Source: Amycolatopsis vancoresmycina (GTDB lineage: Bacteria; Actinomycetota; Actinomycetes; Mycobacteriales; Pseudonocardiaceae). Taken from it: DNA of 64,000 nt. Of the stretch, positions 8,675-16,837 are shown piece by piece. Location of the stretch: NCBI RefSeq assembly GCF_000716785.1, contig NZ_JNYY01000022.1, positions 62,001-126,000 on the forward strand. The letters run 5' to 3'. Each line of letters starts with the position of its first letter. Position 1 is the stretch's first letter. A program made the translations under genes and the position numbers. The notes under the pieces were generated by a model. It worked only from the letters and a program-made list of their open reading frames with translations. It ran no database searches and was not told where the DNA came from.

Positions 8675-9665
8675 CCCCATCCTCTCGGTCAAGGACCTCC
8701 GGAAGTACTTCCCGGTCCGCACCGGCATCCTGTTCAAGAAGACGATCGGCCAGGTGAAGGCGGTCGACGGCGTCTCGTTCGACCTGATGCCGGGCGAGAC
8801 GCTCGGCGTCGTCGGTGAGTCCGGCTGCGGCAAGTCGACGCTCGCGCAGGTCCTGATGCGCCTCGAGGAACCGACCGGCGGCACCGCGCAGTTCGAAGGC
8901 CGCGACATCTTCGCCATGCGCGGCGCCGAGCTGCGGAAGCTGCGTCGCGAAATCCAGATCGTGCTGCAGGACCCGTACACCTCGCTCAACCCGCGGATGA
9001 CGGTCGGCGACATCGTCGGCGAGCCGTTCGAAATCCACTCCGAGGTCGCCCCGAAGGGCTCGCGGGCGGGCAAGGTGCGGGAACTGCTGGAGGTGGTGGG
9101 GCTCAACCCCGAGCACCTCAACCGCTACCCGCACCAGTTCTCCGGCGGCCAGCGCCAGCGCATCGGCATCGCGCGGGCGCTCGCGCTGCGGCCGAAGGTG
9201 ATCATCTGCGACGAGCCGGTGTCCGCTTTGGACGTCTCGATCCAGGCGCAGGTGATGAACCTGCTCGGCGACCTGCAGGGCGAGTTCGGCCTGTCCTACG
9301 TGTTCATCGCGCACGACCTTTCCGTGGTGCGGCACCTGTCCAACCGGGTCGCGGTGATGTACCTCGGCAAGATCGTCGAGCTCGGCACCGACGAGGAGAT
9401 CTACGAACGGCCGTCCCACCCGTACACCCAGGCGCTGCTTTCCGCGGTCCCGGTGGCCGACCCGGCCGTGCGCGGGCGCCGCCAGGTGATCCGGCTGACC
9501 GGGGACGTGCCGAGCCCGCTGGATCCCCCGTCCGGGTGCCGGTTCCGCACGCGGTGCTGGAAGGCCGAGGACCGGTGCGCGACGGAGGTGCCGGAACTGG
9601 TGCCCAGGACGGACGGGCACTTGTCAGCTTGTCACTTCGCCGAGCAGAAGTCGGTTGTTCCATAA
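8667..9665 (+). CDS. Peptide ABC transporter ATPase (DppF/OppF type)
   Basis: A 332-aa protein from GTG 8667. It shows Walker A (GESGCGKSTL), signature (QFSGGQRQRIGIARAL), Walker B (VIICDEPVSALD), H-loop (IAHDLS) and the C-terminal GCRFRTRCWKAEDRC motif of the OppF branch. It would form the ATPase heterodimer with the preceding protein and power peptide import. It is the last gene of the five-gene transporter operon; the next gene has its own promoter region and RBS. Confidence 0.93.
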   Translation: MPDPILSVKDLRKYFPVRTGILFKKTIGQVKAVDGVSFDLMPGETLGVVGESGCGKSTLAQVLMRLEEPTGGTAQFEGRDIFAMRGAELRKLRREIQIVLQDPYTSLNPRMTVGDIVGEPFEIHSEVAPKGSRAGKVRELLEVVGLNPEHLNRYPHQFSGGQRQRIGIARALALRPKVIICDEPVSALDVSIQAQVMNLLGDLQGEFGLSYVFIAHDLSVVRHLSNRVAVMYLGKIVELGTDEEIYERPSHPYTQALLSAVPVADPAVRGRRQVIRLTGDVPSPLDPPSGCRFRTRCWKAEDRCATEVPELVPRTDGHLSACHFAEQKSVVP

Positions 9666-9739
9666 CGTACTTTCTGCCGTTGTACGTGCTATGTCCGGTC
9701 TATACGGTGCAGGAACCGCATTCTGCGAGGAGGAGAAAC

Positions 9740-11464
9740 GTGAAGAGACCCAGGCTTCTGGCCGCGGTGCTGGCCGTGCCGCTGTTCGGCGCGGTTTCCG
9801 CGGTCGCGGTCCCGGCCGCGTCGGCGCAGCCCGCGCTGTCCGGGCCGGCGACCGAATTCACCGTGCTCGCCAAGGACGTCCAGAGCATCGCGACCGCGCA
9901 GCAGGCGATCAAGGCCGCGGGCGGCACGGTCCTGGAGACCAACACCGCCGTCGGCCTCATCAAGGCCAGCGCGCCGGCCACCGGGTTCACCGAGCGCGTG
10001 TCCGCGAACCGCGCCGTGTTCGGTGCGGCCAAGGCGCAGGTCATCGGCTCGGTGCCGAAGAACGGCAAGAAGACCAAGAGCGACAACGTCGAGAAGGAAG
10101 GCCGCGGCGCCACCGCCTCGAAGAAGGCCGCCGCGAACAAGGCCGTCGGGATGGACCCGCTGGACGACCAGCTCTGGGGCCTCAAGTCCGTCCGCTCGGA
10201 CCTCTCGCGCACCAAGCAGCCGGGCAGCAAGCAGGTCAAGGTCGGCGTCATCGACACCGGCATCGACGGCACGCACCCGGACATCGCGCCGAACTTCGAC
10301 GAGGCCGACTCGCGCAACTTCACCCGCGACATCCCGACCGACGTCAACGGCGTCGAGGTCGACGGCCCGTGCGAGTTCCGCGGCTGCGTCGACCCGGTCA
10401 ACCACGACGACGGCGGCCACGGCACGCACGTCGCCGGCACCATCGCCGCCGCGGCCAACGGCTTCGGCGTCTCCGGTGTCGCCCCGAACGTGACGCTGGT
10501 GAACATCCGCGCCGGCCAGGACTCGGGCTACTTCTTCCTGCAGCCGACCGTCGACGCGCTGACCTACGCCGGCGACGCGGGCATCGACGTGGTCAACATG
10601 AGCTTCTACACCGACCCGTGGCTGTACAACTGCACGGCGAACCCGGCGGACTCGCCCGCCGAGCAGGCCGAGCAGCGCACGATCATCGAGGCGACCCAGC
10701 GCGCGCTGAACTACGCGCACCGCAAGGGCGTCACGATGGTGGTCGCGCTGGGCAACCAGCACACCGACCTCGGCGCGCCGCAGCCGGACACGACCAGCCC
10801 GGACTACCCGGCGAACAGCACGCACCCGCGCACGGTGGACAACGCGAGCTGCCTCAACCTGCCGGTCGAGGGCAACCACACGATCGGCGTGAGCTCGTTC
10901 GGCCCGTCGCAGAAGAAGGCGGACTACTCGAACTACGGCCTGGAGCAGATCTCGGTGTCGGGCCCGGGCGGCTTCTTCCGCGACGGCTTCGGCACGCCCT
11001 GGTACCGCACGGTCGAGAACGAGATCCTCTCGACGTACCCGAAGAACGTCGGCGTCGCCGAAGGCAACATCGACGCGGACGGCAACATCACCGAGGCGGG
11101 CCTGACGGCCGGCGTCAAGAAGGCGACCGCGCCGGACGGGCGCGTCGGCTACTACCAGTGGCTGCAGGGCACGTCGATGGCGACCCCGCACGCGACCGGT
11201 GTCGCGGCGCTGATCATCTCGCAGTACGGCAAGAAGACCCACGGCGAGTTCGGCATGGACCCGGACAAGGTCCAGCGGGTCCTCGAAGGCACGGCGGCGA
11301 AGATCGCCTGCCCGGTGCCGCGCACGGTGGACTACCTGAAGGAGGGCCGCGACGCGACGTTCACGGCCACCTGTGAAGGCGACCCGTCGTTCAACGGCTT
11401 CTACGGCCACGGCGCGGTCGACGCCTACTCGGCGGTGACGCGCGGAGCGCAGTACCTGAAGTGA
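9740..11464 (+). CDS. Secreted subtilisin-like serine protease (S8)
   Basis: A 574-aa protein from GTG 9740, chosen because GAGGAGGAG lies five bases upstream and a clear Sec signal peptide (about 1-30, ending ASAQ) follows. A propeptide-like region (about 31-140) precedes the S8 catalytic domain. The triad is Asp172 (VGVIDTG), His227 (GHGTHVAGT) and Ser479 (GTSMATPHATG), with the oxyanion Asn339 in ALGNQ. Several Cys pairs suggest disulfides. The enzyme is probably a broad extracellular protease feeding peptides to the adjacent importer (inference from neighbourhood). A strong terminator follows. Confidence 0.95.
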   Translation: MKRPRLLAAVLAVPLFGAVSAVAVPAASAQPALSGPATEFTVLAKDVQSIATAQQAIKAAGGTVLETNTAVGLIKASAPATGFTERVSANRAVFGAAKAQVIGSVPKNGKKTKSDNVEKEGRGATASKKAAANKAVGMDPLDDQLWGLKSVRSDLSRTKQPGSKQVKVGVIDTGIDGTHPDIAPNFDEADSRNFTRDIPTDVNGVEVDGPCEFRGCVDPVNHDDGGHGTHVAGTIAAAANGFGVSGVAPNVTLVNIRAGQDSGYFFLQPTVDALTYAGDAGIDVVNMSFYTDPWLYNCTANPADSPAEQAEQRTIIEATQRALNYAHRKGVTMVVALGNQHTDLGAPQPDTTSPDYPANSTHPRTVDNASCLNLPVEGNHTIGVSSFGPSQKKADYSNYGLEQISVSGPGGFFRDGFGTPWYRTVENEILSTYPKNVGVAEGNIDADGNITEAGLTAGVKKATAPDGRVGYYQWLQGTSMATPHATGVAALIISQYGKKTHGEFGMDPDKVQRVLEGTAAKIACPVPRTVDYLKEGRDATFTATCEGDPSFNGFYGHGAVDAYSAVTRGAQYLK

Positions 11465-11474
11465 GCACGGCGAG

Positions 11475-11508
11475 AACGCCCCGGGAAGGCAACCTCCCGG
11501 GGCGTTTT
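11475..11508 (+). terminator. Strong hairpin terminator of the subtilase gene
   Basis: AACGCCCCGGGA (11475-11486) pairs perfectly with TCCCGGGGCGTT (11495-11506) around an eight-base loop, followed by TT. The position, 11 bases after the stop codon, and the T-tail fit a Rho-independent terminator. Confidence 0.9.
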
Positions 11509-11541
11509 CGCGTGTACACCGGGACTGGGGGAGGTGTTCCG

Positions 11542-12363
11542 TTGACCGTGCGTGAACCGGCGATGTCGGCTGATCCGGATCTGCCGGATCAGCCGACGGT
11601 CGAGGAGGTCGACCTGACGAGGGCGTGGCTGGCCCGCCGCGGCGTCGCGGTGGACCGGCCTTCGCCGCTGCCGGCGGTGCGCGTCGGGGCCCGCGAACAG
11701 GCCCGGCGGTCGTACTCGGTCTTCGGCGCCTTGCTGGGCGTGATCTGGGTCGCCGCCATCCTGCCGCCCATCCCGGTGCCGGCCAAGTTCGTGCTGGTCA
11801 GCGTGGTCTTCACGGCGTATCCGCTGCTGCAGTGGCGCCGGGTCCGCCCGCGCGAGCGCGTCGCCGCCCGGCTGGCCCCCGGCGGGGCCCGGTTGCCGTG
11901 GCGGGTGGCGGCCGGTCAGGTGGGCTGGTGGTACCTGGCGTCGGTGGCGATCACCTACGCCGGCGGCGTGGTGCTGTGCGCCGCGCGGTTCGCGACCAGC
12001 CCGCCGGCCGCCGCGGGCTGGGCGGCGGCGCTGGCCGTCGGACTCGCGGGCACGGTCCTGGTGCTCGGCCCGGTGCTGCGCGGCCCGGTCATCGCCGACG
12101 ACGAGACGTCACTCGCCGTCGACGCGGCCCTGCGCGCCCAGGACGCCGCGACGTTCGCGCCCGCGGCGGCGCTGGCGATGCTGGCCTGGATCGACCTCGA
12201 CGCCACCTGGCCGGCGGTGCCGCCGTGGTTCCCGGTGCGGGTGGCCTACCTCGTCCTGGCGCTCGGGACCCTGCTCGCGGCCCGGTTCGGCCGCCGGAAC
12301 CGCGCCCTGCCGCCGGGCCCGCACCGCCCGGCGGCCGGGCTCAGCGGTTCGACGCCTTCTTGA
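11542..12363 (+). CDS. Multi-pass membrane protein of unknown function
   Basis: A 273-aa protein. The start TTG 11542 is preferred because GGAGGT (11530-11535) is six bases upstream; starts further upstream would fall in the terminator hairpin of the subtilase. A soluble N-terminus (about 1-60) contains a DLTRAWLARRGVAVDRP segment. Six hydrophobic stretches follow, the first two being VFGALLGVIWVAAILPPI and KFVLVSVVFTAYPLL. I do not recognise a family. Its last 23 bases overlap the 3' end of the convergent S10 peptidase gene. Confidence 0.6.
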   Translation: MTVREPAMSADPDLPDQPTVEEVDLTRAWLARRGVAVDRPSPLPAVRVGAREQARRSYSVFGALLGVIWVAAILPPIPVPAKFVLVSVVFTAYPLLQWRRVRPRERVAARLAPGGARLPWRVAAGQVGWWYLASVAITYAGGVVLCAARFATSPPAAAGWAAALAVGLAGTVLVLGPVLRGPVIADDETSLAVDAALRAQDAATFAPAAALAMLAWIDLDATWPAVPPWFPVRVAYLVLALGTLLAARFGRRNRALPPGPHRPAAGLSGSTPS

Positions 12364-13834
12364 CGAACTTCGCCAGGTCCTTCGACTGCTGCACCCGGGT
12401 CGGCTCGTGGACGTACATCATGTGGCCCGCCGGGTAGTACGCCGTGTCGATGTTGTCCCGCAGCTCCTCCGGGATGTGCAGGTGGGCCAGCACGTGCTCG
12501 GCCGCGTAGTACGCCGTCGCGCCGTCGTAGTGGCCGAACGCCACGTGCACCTGGAGGTGCGGGTTCGCGCGCATCGCCGCGCTCACCGAGTCGACCACCG
12601 ACACCGAGCGGCCCTCGAAGTCCGAGTACGACCACGCCTTGAACGTGTCCTCGCTGATGATCTCGTACGGCAGGTCGTTCTCGTACCCGAGTTCGGCCCG
12701 CACGTAGTGGTTGAAGGCCGCCGCGTAGGCGCCCACCACGCGGGAGATCGACGGGTCGTCGCTCATGTGCTCGCGGCCGCCGTCCGGCTCCCACGTCGTG
12801 AACCGGCCGTCCATCCGGCCGACCACCAGGCCGCGGTCGCGCAGCAGCTCGGTGAAGAACCGGACGTGCTCGATCCGCAGGTTCACCCGGTCCACATAGG
12901 ACTCGCTGAGCCCGGTCAGCGACGCCAGCGTGGCCACCGCCTCCGCCCGGTCCTGAGTGGACAGCCGGGCGCCGCGGGCCAGCGCCCACGGCAGGTCCTT
13001 CGCCGCGAAGTCCTCGGCGTCGGCCAGGACGTCGTCGAGCGGGCGCTCGCCGTGCAGGCCGTGGTAGTGCGCGATGGCCGCGTACGTCGGCACGTACAGC
13101 GAGTAGGGGAGGTCGTTGCCCTCGGTGAACTGCAGCGTGCCCAGGTCGAGCACCGAGGAGATGAGCAGCAGGCCGTTCAGGTAGAGCCCGTGCCGGTCCT
13201 GCAGGTGCGCGGCCAGCCCGGCGGCCCGCAGGGTGCCGTAGGACTCGCCGGCCAGGAACTTCGGCGACAGCCAGCGCTGGTGCCGCGACACCCACAGCCG
13301 GATGACCTCGCCGACGGACTCGATGTCGCCCTTGAAGCCGTGGAAGTCCTTGGTCTCGCCGCCTTCGGAGGCGCGCGAGTAGCCGGTCGACACCGGGTCG
13401 ATGAACACCAGGTCGCTGTGCGCCAGCAGCGTCTCGGGGTTGTCGGCCAGCCCGTACGGCGGCGGCACCAGGTCGTCGACGTCGCCCGAAAGCACCCGCC
13501 GCGGCCCGAGCAGGCCCATGTGCAGCCAGATGCTCGACGAGCCGGGGCCGCCGTTGAAGGCGAAGGTGACCGGCCGCGAACCCGGGTCGGCGTCGTCGAG
13601 GGTGTAGGAGGTGACGAACACCTCGGCCTTCGCCTTGAACCCCTCGGACTTGCCGTCCTTGACGATCTCCTTGCGGAGGACGATCCGCCCCGCCTTCGCC
13701 GTGTACGCGAGCTTCTTGCGCTTCACGGTGAGGGTGTGCTGGGTCGTGACGATGTCGTCGGTCGGCTCGGCCGGGATCTCGGTGGTTTCCGCGGCCTTCT
13801 TCTCGGGAGCCTCTTCGGGGGTCGTGTCCGCCAT
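12341..13834 (-). CDS. Serine carboxypeptidase-like protein (peptidase S10)
   Basis: A 497-aa alpha/beta hydrolase without a signal peptide. It shows the oxyanion-hole NGGPGSSS motif (about 95-101), nucleophile Ser198 in GESYG, and the C-terminal His in AGHMMYVHEP. A charged N-terminus (about 1-30, Glu/Ala/Thr-rich) precedes the domain. Family members remove C-terminal residues from peptides; the bacterial cytosolic branch is poorly characterised. The gene converges with, and overlaps by 23 bases, the membrane protein gene at 11542. Confidence 0.88.
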   Translation of the reverse strand: MADTTPEEAPEKKAAETTEIPAEPTDDIVTTQHTLTVKRKKLAYTAKAGRIVLRKEIVKDGKSEGFKAKAEVFVTSYTLDDADPGSRPVTFAFNGGPGSSSIWLHMGLLGPRRVLSGDVDDLVPPPYGLADNPETLLAHSDLVFIDPVSTGYSRASEGGETKDFHGFKGDIESVGEVIRLWVSRHQRWLSPKFLAGESYGTLRAAGLAAHLQDRHGLYLNGLLLISSVLDLGTLQFTEGNDLPYSLYVPTYAAIAHYHGLHGERPLDDVLADAEDFAAKDLPWALARGARLSTQDRAEAVATLASLTGLSESYVDRVNLRIEHVRFFTELLRDRGLVVGRMDGRFTTWEPDGGREHMSDDPSISRVVGAYAAAFNHYVRAELGYENDLPYEIISEDTFKAWSYSDFEGRSVSVVDSVSAAMRANPHLQVHVAFGHYDGATAYYAAEHVLAHLHIPEELRDNIDTAYYPAGHMMYVHEPTRVQQSKDLAKFVKKASNR

Positions 13835-13882
13835 GGACCCAACTTAGTCGGCGGGACCGGGTGCCTGTGGCAGGGTGACCGG

Positions 13883-14542
13883 GTGCACACCGGGCAGTGG
13901 CCGACGACGATCGGCGAGGCGCTCGCGGTCCAGGAGGAGCTCCGCGGCCGCGTCGAGTTCGCCGACGACTGTCCCGAGCTGCCCCCGACCGTGACCGGCC
14001 TCGACGTCGCCTACGACGAGGGCGACGGCATCGCCGCGGCCGTCGTCACCCTCGAGACCGCCGGGCTCACCGTGGTCGAGGCGCGGACGCACCGCGCGAA
14101 GGCCGTCTTCCCGTACGAGCCGGGCCTGTTCGCCTTCCGCGAGCTGCCACCCCTGCTGGCGGCGCTCGGCCGGCTGGAGCGCGAGCCCGACGTCCTCGTC
14201 TGCGACGGCCACGGCCTCGCCCACCCGCGGCGCTTCGGCCTGGCCTGCCACCTCGGCGTGCTGACCGGACGGCCGGCGTTCGGCGTCGGCAAGACCCGGT
14301 TCGTCGGCACCCACGGTTCGCCGGGGCCGTCGCGGGGGATGTCGGTGCCGCTGGTCGACGCCGGGGAGGAGGTCGGCGCGGTGCTGCGGACCCAGGACGG
14401 CGTCAAGCCGGTGTACGTCTCGGCCGGGCACCGGATCGGGCTGGCCCACGCCTGCCGGCTCACCCTGGCGCTGACCCCGCGCTACCGGCTGCCCGAGACC
14501 ACCCGGCAGGCCGACCGGCTGTCCCGGGCGGCGCTGCGATGA
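13883..14542 (+). CDS. nfi: Endonuclease V (deoxyinosine 3' endonuclease)
   Basis: A 219-aa protein from GTG 13883, close to the usual 220-aa length. Family motifs are visible: TGLDVAYDEG with the first catalytic Asp, the substrate-wedge PYEPGLFAFRE block, VCDGHGLAHPRRFGLACHLGVLTG with the second acidic residue, and GVGKTRFVG. The enzyme nicks DNA near deaminated adenine (hypoxanthine). It overlaps the uracil-DNA glycosylase gene by four bases (ATGA), so the two form a repair pair for deaminated bases. Confidence 0.93.
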   Translation: MHTGQWPTTIGEALAVQEELRGRVEFADDCPELPPTVTGLDVAYDEGDGIAAAVVTLETAGLTVVEARTHRAKAVFPYEPGLFAFRELPPLLAALGRLEREPDVLVCDGHGLAHPRRFGLACHLGVLTGRPAFGVGKTRFVGTHGSPGPSRGMSVPLVDAGEEVGAVLRTQDGVKPVYVSAGHRIGLAHACRLTLALTPRYRLPETTRQADRLSRAALR

Positions 14543-15222
14543 GGTCCCTGGCCGAGCTGGACGCCGCGGTCGCCGGCTGCCGCGCCTGCCCCCGCCTGGT
14601 CGCCTGGCGCGAAGGCGTCGCCGGGACCAAGGCCGCCTTCCGCGGCGAGCCGTACTGGTCCCGCCCCGTCCCCGGCTTCGGCCCGCCGGACGCCTCCCTC
14701 GCCGTCGTCGGCCTCGCCCCCTCGGCGCACGGCGCCAACCGGACCGGCCGGATGTTCACCGGCGACCCCTCCGGCGACTTCCTCTTCCGGGTCCTGCACG
14801 AGGTCGGCCTCGCCTCGCAGCCGACGTCGACGGCGATCGGCGACGGGCTGGAGCTCTACCGCACCCGGCTCGTCTCGCCGGTGCGCTGCGCCCCGCCGGA
14901 GAACAAGCCGACCCCGGCCGAGCGGGACACCTGCCGTCCGTGGCTCGCGGAAGAACTGGCACTGTTACGTCCGACACTGCGCTCGGTCGTGGTGCTCGGC
15001 GCGTTCGGGTGGCAGGCGTTGCTGCCCGTGCTCGAAGCGGCGGGCTGGGCGGTCCCGCAGCCGCGGCCGCCGTTCGCGCACGGTGCCGTGCTTGAACTCG
15101 GCGACCTGCGGGTTTTCGGCTGTTATCACGTCTCGCCGCGCAATGTCCAGACACACCGCGTGACCCACGCCATGGTGGCGGACGTCTTCCGGGCCGCGAC
15201 CTCGGTGACAGGTCAGAACTGA
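14539..15222 (+). CDS. udgB: Uracil-DNA glycosylase, family 5 (UdgB type)
   Basis: A 227-aa protein. The N-terminal CRACPRL motif plus later Cys residues should hold the 4Fe-4S cluster. The GLAPSAHGANRTGRMFTGDPSGDFL block is the family-5 uracil pocket, and CYHVSPRNVQTHRVT is the C-terminal DNA-binding motif. Family 5 removes uracil and several other damaged bases from double-stranded DNA. It is coupled to endonuclease V by an ATGA overlap. One leucine codon (residue 143, 14965-14967) is TTA, very rare in such GC-rich genomes. Confidence 0.92.
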   Translation: MRSLAELDAAVAGCRACPRLVAWREGVAGTKAAFRGEPYWSRPVPGFGPPDASLAVVGLAPSAHGANRTGRMFTGDPSGDFLFRVLHEVGLASQPTSTAIGDGLELYRTRLVSPVRCAPPENKPTPAERDTCRPWLAEELALLRPTLRSVVVLGAFGWQALLPVLEAAGWAVPQPRPPFAHGAVLELGDLRVFGCYHVSPRNVQTHRVTHAMVADVFRAATSVTGQN

Positions 15223-15306
15223 ATCGTTACGGAAACCGCAGCGACGCTGGTCACAGCCGGATGGGGCCCCCGAGCGAGGTCGCGGCGAAGGTGTCACCAT
15301 GAGGAC

Positions 15307-16641
15307 ATGGCTGCTGCGAAGTCGAAGTCGGAACCGACTCGGATCCTCGTCCTCGGTGGTGGGTACGTCGGGCTCTACACGGCGTACGGCCTCCAGAAGA
15401 TGCTCCGGGCCAACGAGGCCTCCGTGACCGTCGTTGACCCGCAGCCCCACATGACCTACGCGCCGTTCCTCCCGGAGGCCGCGGCCGGCGCGATCGAGCC
15501 CCGGCACGTGGTCGTGCCGCTGCGGCGCGTCCTCAAGCGCTGCCACGTGCTGACCGCGCGCGTCACCAAGATCGAGAACGACAAGAAGTCGGTCACGGTC
15601 GAGGCGGCCGACGGCCACATCGAGCAGCTCGGCTACGACGTCCTGGTCGTCGCCCTCGGCGCCGTCGCGCGCATCCTGCCGATCCCGGGCCTGGTCGAGG
15701 AGGGCATCGCCTTCAAGACCATCGGCGAGGCGATCTACCTGCGCAACCACATCATGACCAAGCTCGACGAGGCGGCCAGCACGCTCGACCCCGAGCTGCG
15801 CAAGCGCCTGCTGACCTTCACCGTCGTCGGCGGCGGGTTCGCCGGCATCGAGGCGCTGGCCGAGCTCGAGGACATGACCCGGTTCGCGGTGGAGAACTAC
15901 TACCCGAACATCAAGACCTCCGACATCCGCTGGGTGCTCGTCGAGGCGGCCGGCCGGATCCTGCCCGAGGTCCGCGAGACCCTGGGTGTCTACACGGTCG
16001 AGCAGCTGGAGAAGCGCGGCATCGAGGTCTACCTGTCGACCGCGGCGAAGTCGTTCGAGAACGGCCACGTGGTGCTCTCGGACGGCACCGAGTTCGACAC
16101 CGACACGATCATCTGGACCGCCGGCGTCAAGGCCAACCCGGTGCTGGCCAACTCGGACCTGCCGCTCGACAAGCGCGGCCGGCTCGAAGCGACCGCCGCG
16201 ATGCAGGTCGTGGGTCACCCGGAGGTGTGGACCGCGGGCGACAACGCGGCGATCCCGGACCTCTCGCGCACCGAAGAGGACCCGACGGCGACCTGCCCGC
16301 CGAACGCGCAGCACGCCGTCCGGCAGGCCCGCCTGCTGGCGAAGAACATCATCAAGGTCCTGCGCGGCGGCAAGCCGAAGGACTACTTCCACAAGAACCT
16401 CGGCGCGGTGGCGAGCCTCGGCCTGCACAAGGGCGTGGCCGACGCGCTGAACCTGAAGATCAAGGGCTTCCCGGCCTGGCTGTTCCACCGCGCGTACCAC
16501 CTCAAGGCGATGCCGACCTGGAACCGCCGCATCCGGATCCTGTTCGACTGGATCCTGGGCGGGCTGTTCCGGCGCGAGGTCATCTCGCTGGGGCAGATCA
16601 ACAACCCGAAGGACGAGTTCGCGCGCGTCTCGAAGTCCTGA
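15307..16641 (+). CDS. ndh: Type II NADH dehydrogenase (NDH-2)
   Basis: A 444-aa FAD/NAD(P) oxidoreductase. It has an FAD dinucleotide-binding motif at the N-terminus (VLGGGYVGLYTAYGL), an NADH-binding Rossmann motif (VVGGGFAGIEALAEL), the TAGDNAAIPD FAD-binding stretch, and a C-terminal amphipathic region (about 375-430) typical of the membrane-associated NDH-2 tail. It would pass electrons from NADH to menaquinone without pumping protons. It ends at a strong terminator. Confidence 0.92.
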   Translation: MAAAKSKSEPTRILVLGGGYVGLYTAYGLQKMLRANEASVTVVDPQPHMTYAPFLPEAAAGAIEPRHVVVPLRRVLKRCHVLTARVTKIENDKKSVTVEAADGHIEQLGYDVLVVALGAVARILPIPGLVEEGIAFKTIGEAIYLRNHIMTKLDEAASTLDPELRKRLLTFTVVGGGFAGIEALAELEDMTRFAVENYYPNIKTSDIRWVLVEAAGRILPEVRETLGVYTVEQLEKRGIEVYLSTAAKSFENGHVVLSDGTEFDTDTIIWTAGVKANPVLANSDLPLDKRGRLEATAAMQVVGHPEVWTAGDNAAIPDLSRTEEDPTATCPPNAQHAVRQARLLAKNIIKVLRGGKPKDYFHKNLGAVASLGLHKGVADALNLKIKGFPAWLFHRAYHLKAMPTWNRRIRILFDWILGGLFRREVISLGQINNPKDEFARVSKS

Positions 16642-16651
16642 CGCTCTTTTC

Positions 16652-16688
16652 CCGAAAGCCCCCGGCCCTCGCGGCCGGGGGCTTTCGG
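16652..16688 (+). terminator. Terminator of the NDH-2 gene
   Basis: CCGAAAGCCCCCGGCC (16652-16667) and its exact reverse complement (16673-16688) form a 16-bp stem with a five-base loop (CTCGC), 11 bases after the stop. Confidence 0.9.
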
Positions 16689-16738
16689 CGTTTTCGGGGC
16701 TATTGCGGGGAAATGCCCGGCTGTGTGCCGGTGAGCGA

Positions 16739-16754
16739 GATGGTCTGGACAACT
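16739..16754. promoter_or_regulatory. Possible DasR (dre-like) box upstream of GH18 gene
   Basis: GATGGTCTGGACAACT matches 12 of 16 positions of the DasR operator consensus as I remember it (ACTGGTCTAGACCACT). It lies 84 bases before the chitinase start. It is the weakest of the three such sites in the window. Confidence 0.35.
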
Positions 16755-16837
16755 GACCCGGTGGGCGGGTAAACCCTTTCTTCACAACGCGGAATAAGTC
16801 CGCTCCCGCTCCGCCCCCTCGGTCCCCTGGAGCTCCC

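Noticed and set aside
9665..9687. ACGTAC-N11-GTACGT inverted repeat before the subtilase gene
   Set aside because: Six-base arms are too short to distinguish from chance, and no adjacent regulator gene supports it.
11461..11541. Start of the membrane protein gene at GTG 11461
   Set aside because: The extension is the translated terminator hairpin of the subtilase; TTG 11542 has a proper RBS.
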